Below the pieces are notes generated by a model, which was not told the DNA's origin, made no database searches, and was given only the letters and a program-made list of their open reading frames with translations. DNA of 64,000 nt from Fibrella arboris (lineage in GTDB: Bacteria; Bacteroidota; Bacteroidia; Cytophagales; Spirosomataceae): NCBI RefSeq assembly GCF_041321095.1, contig NZ_JBGGWE010000001.1, positions 62,001 to 126,000 of the forward strand. The letters run 5' to 3'. The position numbers and the translations under genes were made by a program. Every line of letters starts with the position of its first letter. The first letter of the stretch is position 1. Positions 25,904 through 36,478 of the stretch are shown in pieces.

Positions 25904-26005
25904 GATTGGAGATTTGTTACTGTCGCCGGGCCCAGCGCGGCTGCCGCTTCGACCGCAGCGGCGGACCGTTCCGCTCAGGGTGACGACAGCAACAAATCCC
26001 CAATC
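25904..26005. repeat. Inverted repeat between the esterase and the dioxygenase gene
   Basis: The arms at 25904-25925 and 25984-26005 pair at 20 of 22 positions. The interior is GC-rich with a secondary stem around GCCGCTTCGACCGCAGCGGC. The right arm overlaps the stop codon of the esterase (26004-26006). There is no U-run, so partial rather than full termination would be expected. Confidence 0.82.
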
Positions 26006-26891
26006 ATTTTTTCAATAGGCCGTTCAAACTGAGCCAGTCGCCGAAGCGGTCGATCCAGGTGTCGGTGGGGAGGTTCTGTTTGCGCATACCGAAGCCGTGG
26101 CCGCCTTTCAGGTAGATGTGCAGCTCGGCCGATTTTTTGGCGGTCAGCCAATCAGTATACAGTTTGGTGCTATGCGGAGCGAGGCCCAGCTGATCGTCGG
26201 AGGCCGCACAAACGAACAGGGGTGGTGCATCGGCGGGAACCACCTGTTTCGCAATGGCCATTTCGCCGAGGTAGGGGTAGATGGGAGCCAGAAAGTCGGG
26301 GCGGTTGGCGGCGGTGTAATCAAAGCCGACGCCCATCGTAACGGTACCGCCCGCCGAGAAGCCCATCAGACCGACGCGGTTGGGCCTAATACCGAAGTCT
26401 TTGGCGTGTTGCCGAACATATTCGATGGCGCGTTTCCCGTCGGCAATGGCCAGCGGAATAACCGGCGCGTTCTCTTCGTCCAGTTTTTTGAAATTGGCCA
26501 TTTTAGGCATCAGTTCGGCCACCGGATCGCTGGTCAGGCTGTGTACAACGCGGTACTTCAGCACGAAAGCCGCCACGCCTTTTCCGTTGAGCCATGTCGC
26601 CACATCGATGCCCTCCGAATCGATCGACAACGTATGAAAGGCGCCACCGGGGGCAATAACCACGGCGGTTCCGTTGGCGAGTTCGGGCGTAGGCAGGTAG
26701 GCCGTTATGGTTGGCGTCGATACGTTGTAGACAACCCGCGTCTTAAACATATTGGTCGTATTCTCAGCCTCGCTCCAGGTCCAGCTTTCAGAGCCGGGTG
26801 CCTTTCCATCGTAGAGACTGATGACTGACTGAGCCTGCGTGAACTGGCTGAGAAAGAGGCACAGAACGGCGGGAACATAGCGTGCTTTCAT
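26004..26891 (-). CDS. Secreted acetyl-xylan-esterase-like alpha/beta hydrolase
   Basis: 295 aa with signal peptide MKARYVPAVLCLFLSQFTQAQ. The hydrolase core has the oxyanion motif VVIAPGGAFHTLS, nucleophile elbow GLMGFSAGGTV, an acidic residue in CAASDDQLG and the terminal His in LKGGHGFGMR. This pattern is typical of the BD-FAE/axeA-like esterases of Bacteroidota, which remove acetyl or aromatic acyl groups from plant polymers. It is the first gene of the long minus-strand run and is preceded by an AraC-type operator and a good TAnnTTTG box, so its promoter probably drives part or all of the aromatic operon. Confidence 0.82.
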   Translation of the reverse strand: MKARYVPAVLCLFLSQFTQAQSVISLYDGKAPGSESWTWSEAENTTNMFKTRVVYNVSTPTITAYLPTPELANGTAVVIAPGGAFHTLSIDSEGIDVATWLNGKGVAAFVLKYRVVHSLTSDPVAELMPKMANFKKLDEENAPVIPLAIADGKRAIEYVRQHAKDFGIRPNRVGLMGFSAGGTVTMGVGFDYTAANRPDFLAPIYPYLGEMAIAKQVVPADAPPLFVCAASDDQLGLAPHSTKLYTDWLTAKKSAELHIYLKGGHGFGMRKQNLPTDTWIDRFGDWLSLNGLLKK

Positions 26892-26916
26892 GACATAAAG
26901 AAGGGTAGGACGTGTA

Positions 26917-26924
26917 CAAAAATA
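26917..26924 (-). promoter_or_regulatory. Promoter -7 box upstream of the esterase
   Basis: TATTTTTG on the minus strand matches the Bacteroidota TAnnTTTG consensus, 25 bases before the ATG at 26891. No TTG is seen at the -33 position, which fits an activator-dependent promoter. The operator at 26948-26984 begins 23 bases upstream of the box. Confidence 0.65.
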
Positions 26925-26947
26925 CGGTCGTTATGCCGTCTGCTTTT

Positions 26948-26984
26948 ATCAGAATCAGGCGATAAAGAATCAAAATCAATCCAT
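26948..26984 (-). promoter_or_regulatory. AraC-type operator, copy A
   Basis: Read on the plus strand it contains two direct repeats, ATCAGAATCAG at 26948-26958 and ATCAAAATCAA at 26969-26979, exactly 21 bases apart, followed by TCCAT. The same 37-base arrangement occurs at 35293-35329 and 36326-36362. The 21-bp offset (two helical turns) is what an AraC-family regulator with tandem half-sites would recognise; the AraC gene at 35321-36262 is the obvious candidate. Confidence 0.75.
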
Positions 26985-27124
26985 ATCGGCGAGGCAAATC
27001 TGACAGGCTTTCACCCGCTACTGGTTCGGTCTGACCAGCCCCCACAGTAGCGTGCACGCCACCAATATTTCTGTCTGTTCCAGTCGGCATCCTAATGGCG
27101 TTGCCAGCCGAATGCATCGGGATA

Positions 27125-27160
27125 GTTTCCGGCGTAATCGCTAGCTACAACGCCGGAAAC
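27125..27160. repeat. Small perfect hairpin
   Basis: An 11-bp stem, GTTTCCGGCGT at 27125-27135 against its complement at 27150-27160, with a 14-base loop. It lies in the 418-base gap 26892-27309, which otherwise holds the esterase promoter/operator and the larger repeat at 27171-27277; no gene is seen there. No U-run flanks it. Confidence 0.6.
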
Positions 27161-27170
27161 GTGCCGACGA

Positions 27171-27277
27171 TGAACTACGGCAGGAACCTGACTAAATTGC
27201 TGACGCATGGCCCCGCAGCGGCAGCCGCGCTGGGCCCGCCTGCGAAGCAATACTAGCCAGGCGCCTGCCGTAGTTCA
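27171..27277. repeat. Intergenic inverted repeat downstream of the GH106 gene
   Basis: The outer arms at 27171-27184 and 27264-27277 are perfectly complementary over 14 bases. Pairing continues with small gaps through CCTGACTA/TAGCCAGG and TTGCT/AGCAA. The loop contains the shared motif TTGCTGACGC and a GC-rich core. It follows the GH106 stop at 27310 by 32 bases. Confidence 0.75.
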
Positions 27278-27309
27278 CGTTAGTCAGTAATGGGCAGGGG
27301 TTTAGGCGA

Positions 27310-30630
<3,321 letters not shown>

Positions 30631-30654
30631 GGGTTCAATGCGTTAGGTACGTAG

Positions 30655-30719
30655 TTGCATTTGGGTATTGCTTCGCGCTGTAGGCCCTTCAACGAAGCGA
30701 AAGCAATACCCAAATGCAA
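30655..30719. repeat. Perfect 19-bp inverted repeat upstream of GH106
   Basis: The arms at 30655-30673 and 30701-30719 are perfectly complementary. The loop holds CGCGCTGTAGGCCCTTC, a motif shared with the repeat at 704-800. It lies 24 bases upstream of the GH106 ATG, next to another, longer repeat at 30759-30840. Confidence 0.88.
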
Positions 30720-30758
30720 ACTTGATTTAGTAGTACTACAAAATGAGATACGACAAGG

Positions 30759-30840
30759 ATTTTGGATGTGGGATTTGTTGCTGACGCATCAGCTTACGCC
30801 AGCGTACTCTTGCGTCAGCAACAAATCCCACATCCAAAAT
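30759..30840. repeat. Perfect 30-bp inverted repeat between GH1 and GH106
   Basis: The arms at 30759-30788 and 30811-30840 are identical in inverted orientation at all 30 positions around a 22-base loop. The inner end of each arm is TTGCTGACGCA or its complement, a motif seen in several other intergenic hairpins. The right arm ends three bases from the GH1 stop codon. Confidence 0.93.
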
Positions 30841-30843
30841 GCA

Positions 30844-32271
30844 TTATAGGTCTTTATTCGACCGGATTATTTTCTGGTATTCGTAAAAGCTTTGTTTGGG
30901 GGTACGTTCCTGCGTGGCAAAGTCGACGTATATCAAGCCAAGGCGTTTTGTATAGCCAGATACCCATTCGAAATTATCCCAGCCGCTCCAAACCATATAG
31001 CCGTTCAAATTAGCGCCCTCTTTTCTGGCTTTCAGGGCGTAATCGATATGTCGTTTTATGTAGTCGGCGCGCATCGGATCATTGACCACGTTACCCACTT
31101 TTACATCCTCTGCCGGAAAACCTGTGCCGTTTTCGGTGATGTACACTTTGGGGTTGCCGTACTCATTTTTTAACCGCATCAATATCTTATACAGATACTC
31201 CGGTTTTACCGGGCCAACATTTGCCTTCACCGTATCGGGGTTATTCTCGAGCCATGTCAACGACATCGGGGTATCCTCGCCTTTCACAATGGCAGGTGCA
31301 TAAAAATTGACGCCTAAAAAGTCGGGTTTATTCGCGGCAATAAACGCCATATCGGCCCCTGCTGGTTTGAACGATGGATTGTATTTTCCAAGCGAATCGA
31401 GTGCCATGCTGGGGTAATGCCCTTTGTAAAGCGGGTCCAGAAACAGGTCGTTGATCAGCACATCCTGAAATTTGGCAGCAGCTACACCGGCCTGACTGTC
31501 AGCGTGCCAGGGTGCGGCGGGATTTAGATTGAGCACGATACCGATTTCGCCTTTCAGTTTCAACGCGTGGTATACATGGATGATCTCCGCATTGGCCATC
31601 AACTGACGATGGGCTTTCTGCATCTGGCTCATGTAATACTCTTTGGCGGGCCGTTTATTCTCCTGTGCATTGAGCAAATTCTCGACCAGGAAAAACTCGA
31701 TATACGGCTCATTGAACGTAATGAACTTCTTTACTTTCTGGCCATATCGCCTGATCACCGTTGTGGCGTAATTGACGTACCATTTCCCCATTTCAGGATT
31801 TCCCCAGCCGCCCTTTTGTAGCAGCACAGCCGGGTAATCGAAATGATAAATCGTTACAAACGGCTCGATACCAGCGGCCAGCAAATCATCGATCAACAGA
31901 TCATAATGGGCCAGCGCTTTTTCATTCACGGCTCCCACCCCATCGGGAATAATCCGGCTCCAGTCCAGCGAAAAACGGTAGGCCGTAACGCCCAGCTTTT
32001 TCATCAGCTGAATGTCTTTCAGGTACTGCGCCCGATCATACATATTGATCGATACGTTACCCGTTTGCTTTTCGCCAATCGTGAATTGCGTAATCCCCAC
32101 CTTATTGGTCAGGAAATCCCATTTCGACTCCCCTTTTCCGTCGGTTTGGTAGGCGCCTTCCACCTGATAGGCCGCCGTGGCAACGCCCCAGTAAAAAGGT
32201 TCTTTTTTCTGCGCACTGGCCGAAAAAGTAGTTAGCGTGACTAAGCCGATACTAATCAGAAATGCTTTCAT
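30844..32271 (-). CDS. GH1 beta-glucosidase, exported
   Basis: 475 aa with signal peptide MKAFLISIGLVTLTTFSASA. It has the GH1 N-terminal signature FYWGVATAAYQVEGA, catalytic acid/base Glu188 in ITFNEP, nucleophile Glu380 in YITENG, and MVWSGWDNFEWVSGY near the end. It should hydrolyse beta-glucosides in the periplasm. The start codon lies only 14 bases after the stem of a strong terminator hairpin that follows the TonB receptor gene, leaving no room for an own promoter, so expression probably depends on read-through. Confidence 0.93.
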   Translation of the reverse strand: MKAFLISIGLVTLTTFSASAQKKEPFYWGVATAAYQVEGAYQTDGKGESKWDFLTNKVGITQFTIGEKQTGNVSINMYDRAQYLKDIQLMKKLGVTAYRFSLDWSRIIPDGVGAVNEKALAHYDLLIDDLLAAGIEPFVTIYHFDYPAVLLQKGGWGNPEMGKWYVNYATTVIRRYGQKVKKFITFNEPYIEFFLVENLLNAQENKRPAKEYYMSQMQKAHRQLMANAEIIHVYHALKLKGEIGIVLNLNPAAPWHADSQAGVAAAKFQDVLINDLFLDPLYKGHYPSMALDSLGKYNPSFKPAGADMAFIAANKPDFLGVNFYAPAIVKGEDTPMSLTWLENNPDTVKANVGPVKPEYLYKILMRLKNEYGNPKVYITENGTGFPAEDVKVGNVVNDPMRADYIKRHIDYALKARKEGANLNGYMVWSGWDNFEWVSGYTKRLGLIYVDFATQERTPKQSFYEYQKIIRSNKDL

Positions 32272-32277
32272 AGTAAT

Positions 32278-32317
32278 AAAAAAAAGTCTTCCGGTCGACG
32301 TAGGCTGACCGGAAGAC
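32278..32317 (-). terminator. Rho-independent terminator between the TonB receptor and GH1
   Basis: A perfect 11-bp GC-rich stem (32286-32296 with 32307-32317, loop of 10) is followed on the minus strand by eight consecutive U. It lies 12 bases after the TonB receptor stop and 6 bases before the GH1 ATG. Given its position it may work as an attenuator of the downstream glycosidase genes. Confidence 0.9.
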
Positions 32318-32329
32318 GGGAGTAGAAAA

Positions 32330-35230
32330 TTAAAACTTGTACGAGGCTGTCAGGAAATAGGCGCGGGGCATTGAGCCTTGCGTAGCAAACACCGCATTCG
32401 GGTTAGCCGCCACAAAATCTTTGGTGAATCCCTGCCGGTTCAGTGCTGCCGGGAACCCACCGGGACCCGACCAGCCCAACACGCCATAGACATTGGTCAG
32501 GTTGTTGATGTTGCCCTGCAACCGGAAAGTCGGTGACACATCGTACCCCACGCTCAGATCGGCCTGCCCGAAAGCCGGCAGCTTAAACGCGTTGGGGATG
32601 TTGGCCTGCCGCGACCCCAAGTAATTGTAGGTCAGCGTGGTGGTGAACTTACCTGCCGAATAGCTGGGCGACAGGCCAAACATGAGCTGGGCGTTGTTGT
32701 CGGTTTCGTTGCCCGAAAAGTCCCGCAACACGTCCGATGCCGGCCCTTTACCGCCCGAGATCCAGGTTTTGTAGCTCACTACGTTTGAACTCTGCACCGT
32801 GGCATGGCCGCGTACGCTAAACTGCGGCGTGAAGGCATAGGTACCTTCCAGTTCAAGGCCGTAGGTACGGTAACTGCCATACTGAATGGGTGGGTTGTAG
32901 GTGGCCCCCTTGTCGTCGGTGAAGCCGAACTGCAGGTTAGGTACGTTGCTCAACGCACTGAAAAACGGCGTAATGTTCAGCATCAGATCAGTCTTCTTGA
33001 TTTTGAGGGCGGCTTCAAGCTGCTCAATTTTCTGGGCATCGGTATTCAGCGTATTGATCAGGTTCTGGTCGGTAGCCGAAAAGAACTGACCTATCTCAGG
33101 CGATTTATTTCCGTTTGAATACCGCACATACACCGCCATATCGGCCTGCATACGGTAGTTCAGACCAGCCGAAAACGACAGCGTGTTAATCGTTTTATTG
33201 AACGCCAGCGGTGCCCCAGCTATGCCCCCGCCATTGTCGTACAGGGTAAGCGGGTTACCATCCCGGCCGCCCCATTTAGGGTCAGTGTCTTGCCGGGGGT
33301 CGCGCGAGACGGGCGTATTCGAGCCAGTGAAATTGGTGTTCTCGTACCGGAACCCGTAATCGAGGTTCAGCTTTGAGGTGATGTCCCAGTTATGGCCAAA
33401 GAATAGGGCCATCTGCCGTTTGGTAGCCTCAGAGGTGGTGATACCGCCCCGCCCGACGTCTACGAAGCCATTGGGGTCTGTTACCTGATAGGTCTGCCCG
33501 TCGAAAAGCCCTTTGAGTTTAATGTCGACCAGGTGGGGCTGGTTTTCCAGCGTACCAAAACCTACGCCCGAATCTTCCTGACCCCCTACGCGGCTAACCG
33601 ATGAGTTGGCCAAAAAGCCACCGACGTTGACCGTCATTTTCTCCAGTTTTTTCGAGAACGCAAACTGATCCATCAACTCGTTAATCCGTTGATCCTGATA
33701 GAATAGAGGCAGAAAGAACAGCGAGTTTTTCTGGATGTTGCTGCCCGGAAACGTATTGTCGCCACCGGGAATAAAGCTAAGCCCCGTTGGGCCGGGCGCC
33801 ACGGTTACCGTACCAAGCGCCTGGCCGGTCACTTTATCGGTAAAACTGTAGGTACCAAACTTGCCCGTTGCCAGCAAATGCGGCAGGCCGTAGAACACAA
33901 CGCCATCGGTAGCAAAGGGAGTAACCACCGCCGGTACGCTACCGGTAAGGGCTTTGGCCGAGTATTTAGCGTCGTTTTTAAACGTCCAGCCAGCCCCCAG
34001 TTCCTGCACCCAGTTCAGGCCGATGGTTTTATCGCGGTTGTGGTATTTGTCTTTAGAATTGAAGGTGGCCGTACCGGTATTATTGATCGGAATCTGCAAT
34101 GAAACAGCAGGCAGATTATATGAATCGGTCGTCGACAGGCCCGCCAGGATTTGGGGGTCGTTCCAGCCCTGCGAGGGAATAAATTCGGACTGAGCGTTAT
34201 GGTCGTCCAGCAGCTTCACAAAGAGTTTCAACGAACCTGTGGCGTAGTTTTTCAGGATATTGCCCTTCACCTGACCACCGTTGTTGATCGCATAGCCCGG
34301 ATACCGCGCCCCGTCTGACTGCCGGTAAAACCCACCAACGTTATACGTCCACGAACCGTCTTTGCTCAACGGACCACCGAAATTGGCATCGGCCCGGTAG
34401 TATGGATTTTTGCCGTTGCCTTCCATGCCAAGTTTAGCCCGAACTTCACCCTGAAAAGTCTGGCCGCCGGTTTTCGACACGTAATTGAAAATACCACCTG
34501 GCGCGTTGGCGCCCAAGATCGAGGCCGTGCCGCCCCGCACGGCTTCCAGGCGTTCGGTGGTGATGTCGGTGCGGAGGTAGTTGTCGGTGCCATAATTGAC
34601 GTTCATCAGGGGTAGGCCATCTTCCTGCATCGAGACGTAGTAATAGCCGGAAGCATTATCGATCGAGTTGGCCGAGATACCACGTGAATACACCGTATTG
34701 GCAATTTCGCCCCGGGCATTGTTGACATATACACCGGGTATGTTTCTGAGCAGGTCGGCCGCACTGGTGGGGGCTAACTGCGTGATTTGCCGGGTATTCA
34801 GCGTTGAAATGGCGACCGACGATTCCATCTTGGTTCGCTTATCGAACACGCCGGTCACGATCACTTCGTCGAGCGACTGATTATTTTCCGTGAGCGTCAC
34901 GTTAATGGTTTCGCTAGTACCAACGACAACCTCCTGCGATTTGTAGCCGATGAAACTAAACACCAGCACAGCCTTTGCTTCAGGTACGTTCAGGGTGTAG
35001 CGGCCCGACACGTCGGAGGTTGTTCCCTGGGTGCTGCCTTTGATCACGATGCTCACACCGGCCAGCGGCTGGTTGTTGGTATCGGTCACTTTCCCACGAA
35101 CCGGAAAGACGGCAGTGGGTACAGGCCTGGCCCCTGAGGGGGTACCCAGGCCCAGAAGGGTAACTAAAAGAATGAGCACGTAGCTGGGTGGACCCGGCCT
35201 GGCTGACAGGTAGTAGCGAGATGATTTCAT
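32330..35230 (-). CDS. TonB-dependent outer-membrane receptor with carboxypeptidase-regulatory-like domain
   Basis: 966 aa from ATG at 35230; a start 11 codons earlier is possible but gives a poorer signal peptide. After the signal comes a CarboxypepD_reg-like domain (GKVTDTNNQPLAGVSIVIKG), then the plug (LDEVIVTGVFDKRTKMESSV, APTSAADLLRNIPGVYVNNA) and the beta-barrel ending in SMPRAYFLTASYKF with the terminal Phe. It resembles stand-alone small-molecule receptors more than SusC: no SusD gene follows. Downstream glycosidases suggest a glycoside as cargo. An operator and -7 box are present upstream. Confidence 0.93.
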   Translation of the reverse strand: MKSSRYYLSARPGPPSYVLILLVTLLGLGTPSGARPVPTAVFPVRGKVTDTNNQPLAGVSIVIKGSTQGTTSDVSGRYTLNVPEAKAVLVFSFIGYKSQEVVVGTSETINVTLTENNQSLDEVIVTGVFDKRTKMESSVAISTLNTRQITQLAPTSAADLLRNIPGVYVNNARGEIANTVYSRGISANSIDNASGYYYVSMQEDGLPLMNVNYGTDNYLRTDITTERLEAVRGGTASILGANAPGGIFNYVSKTGGQTFQGEVRAKLGMEGNGKNPYYRADANFGGPLSKDGSWTYNVGGFYRQSDGARYPGYAINNGGQVKGNILKNYATGSLKLFVKLLDDHNAQSEFIPSQGWNDPQILAGLSTTDSYNLPAVSLQIPINNTGTATFNSKDKYHNRDKTIGLNWVQELGAGWTFKNDAKYSAKALTGSVPAVVTPFATDGVVFYGLPHLLATGKFGTYSFTDKVTGQALGTVTVAPGPTGLSFIPGGDNTFPGSNIQKNSLFFLPLFYQDQRINELMDQFAFSKKLEKMTVNVGGFLANSSVSRVGGQEDSGVGFGTLENQPHLVDIKLKGLFDGQTYQVTDPNGFVDVGRGGITTSEATKRQMALFFGHNWDITSKLNLDYGFRYENTNFTGSNTPVSRDPRQDTDPKWGGRDGNPLTLYDNGGGIAGAPLAFNKTINTLSFSAGLNYRMQADMAVYVRYSNGNKSPEIGQFFSATDQNLINTLNTDAQKIEQLEAALKIKKTDLMLNITPFFSALSNVPNLQFGFTDDKGATYNPPIQYGSYRTYGLELEGTYAFTPQFSVRGHATVQSSNVVSYKTWISGGKGPASDVLRDFSGNETDNNAQLMFGLSPSYSAGKFTTTLTYNYLGSRQANIPNAFKLPAFGQADLSVGYDVSPTFRLQGNINNLTNVYGVLGWSGPGGFPAALNRQGFTKDFVAANPNAVFATQGSMPRAYFLTASYKF

Positions 35231-35260
35231 TATAGGTGACAGGGTAGCTAAGTAGAGAAG

Positions 35261-35268
35261 CAAAAGTA
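35261..35268 (-). promoter_or_regulatory. Promoter -7 box upstream of the TonB receptor
   Basis: TACTTTTG on the minus strand fits TAnnTTTG and lies 30 bases before the ATG at 35230. The operator at 35293-35329 begins 24 bases upstream of it, nearly the same spacing as at the esterase promoter. No -33 TTG is evident. Confidence 0.65.
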
Positions 35269-35292
35269 CCTGCCACGTAAGTGCAATTTTTT

Positions 35293-35329
35293 ATCAAAAT
35301 CAGGCTACTGACAATCAGTTTCAATCCAT
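35293..35329 (-). promoter_or_regulatory. AraC-type operator, copy B
   Basis: ATCAAAATCAG at 35293-35303 and ATCAGTTTCAA at 35314-35324 are again 21 bases apart, followed by TCCAT. The site overlaps the last nine bases of the AraC gene, so the regulator gene's 3' end doubles as control region of the receptor gene. Confidence 0.75.
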
Positions 35330-36262
35330 CGTTCGATATTCAGAAGGCGTCTTACCCGTTTTTGCCCGGAAGAAGCGGGCAAAATTTCCCGGCACTTCAA
35401 TCCCAAACCGATAAGCAATTTCGCTGATGCTTAAATCGGTGCGGGCCAGCAACACTTTTACTTCCAGCAGAAGAATATCATCCAGCAGGTCACGCGCTGA
35501 CTGCCCTGTCGCTTTCTTGACGCATTTGTTCAGGTGATTGGGCGATATGTTCAGCAACTCGGCGTACTCGGCTACGCTCTGTTTCTCCTGAATCTGCCGG
35601 GTGAGCGCATTTTTATACAGTTGCGTGATGCGCAGTGCGGCATTATCGGTGCGCCCCTGCGGTATATTTCCAGGCGATGCTGTTCGTCCGTTCGGTACTG
35701 GTTGCAGGCTTGCCTTGAGTTCGGTAAACAGGGTCAGCAGATATAACCGGAATAAATCCGCCGATTCCGCGCGGCTTCTCCGAAACTCTGTTTCCAGCCG
35801 CTTGATTAAAGGCATCACGTGGGTAAGTACGTCATTATCAACCGACACGAGTGGATTTCCCAGGAATTTCAGAAAAGGAAAATCCTGTTCAAGATCGTGC
35901 TTTTGCCAGTACTTGGTGAGCAGGCTAATATCGAAGTGGCAATAGTAACCGCGAATATCGTCACTCATCCACTCGTCGAGGCTGATCTGATGAGCGGCCA
36001 GAAAGACGAAGGTATTGGCTGGCACGTCGTAACGGTCCAGCCCCAATCGGCGGATCATGGAGCCGTGGGTTACCAGTATAAAGTCGATCACCGTCTTCCG
36101 GTGCGGGGCAGTCGGAAACTTAAGGACCTGCCGAACATCCTCAAGTCGATTGATATGAAAGTTACTGACCGTTACATGTTGAATAGACTGCCAGCCGGGT
36201 GTCTTGAATATATGATCACCCAGCGTGTTGGGTGTTAACGTGGGCACTGTATCGACTTTCAT
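35321..36262 (-). CDS. AraC-family transcriptional regulator
   Basis: 313 aa. An N-terminal cupin-like sensing domain (about 1-190) is followed by a double helix-turn-helix: SVAEYAELLNISPNHLNKCVKKATGQSARD and LSISEIAYRFGIEVPGNFARFFRAKTGKTPSEYR. It is encoded directly upstream of the TonB receptor gene and lies between operator copies B and C, the latter 63 bases upstream of its own start. I infer that it activates the receptor-glycosidase transcript and the esterase/aromatic operon in response to a plant-derived ligand. Confidence 0.9.
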   Translation of the reverse strand: MKVDTVPTLTPNTLGDHIFKTPGWQSIQHVTVSNFHINRLEDVRQVLKFPTAPHRKTVIDFILVTHGSMIRRLGLDRYDVPANTFVFLAAHQISLDEWMSDDIRGYYCHFDISLLTKYWQKHDLEQDFPFLKFLGNPLVSVDNDVLTHVMPLIKRLETEFRRSRAESADLFRLYLLTLFTELKASLQPVPNGRTASPGNIPQGRTDNAALRITQLYKNALTRQIQEKQSVAEYAELLNISPNHLNKCVKKATGQSARDLLDDILLLEVKVLLARTDLSISEIAYRFGIEVPGNFARFFRAKTGKTPSEYRTMD

Positions 36263-36325
36263 GTTTTCAGTACTATTTGTGGGTAAAATAGTACAAATTC
36301 CTTCTTATTTTCTTATTAATTACCA

Positions 36326-36362
36326 ATCAAAATCAGTCCATCAAGAATCAAATTCAATCTAT
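36326..36362. promoter_or_regulatory. AraC-type operator, copy C
   Basis: ATCAAAATCAG at 36326-36336 and ATCAAATTCAA at 36347-36357, 21 bases apart. It lies between the divergent AraC (start 36262) and GH3 (start 36479) genes. Its orientation matches control of the AraC gene, but the element at the expected -7 distance on that side (GGAATTTG) is poor, so autoregulation or control of GH3 are both possible. Confidence 0.7.
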
Positions 36363-36388
36363 TAGCTCCTAACAAGGCAGGACAGATG

Positions 36389-36396
36389 TACTTTTA
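36389..36396 (+). promoter_or_regulatory. Possible -7 box upstream of GH3
   Basis: TACTTTTA differs from TAnnTTTG in the last base. It lies 26 bases after operator copy C and 82 bases before the GH3 ATG at 36479. Confidence 0.35.
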
Positions 36397-36478
36397 TACG
36401 TATCCGTATTAATCCATCCGCCCTGGCGGAGTATTGAACTGTAAATTCCAGGTATATGACCTGCTTACCTTTTCCCTT

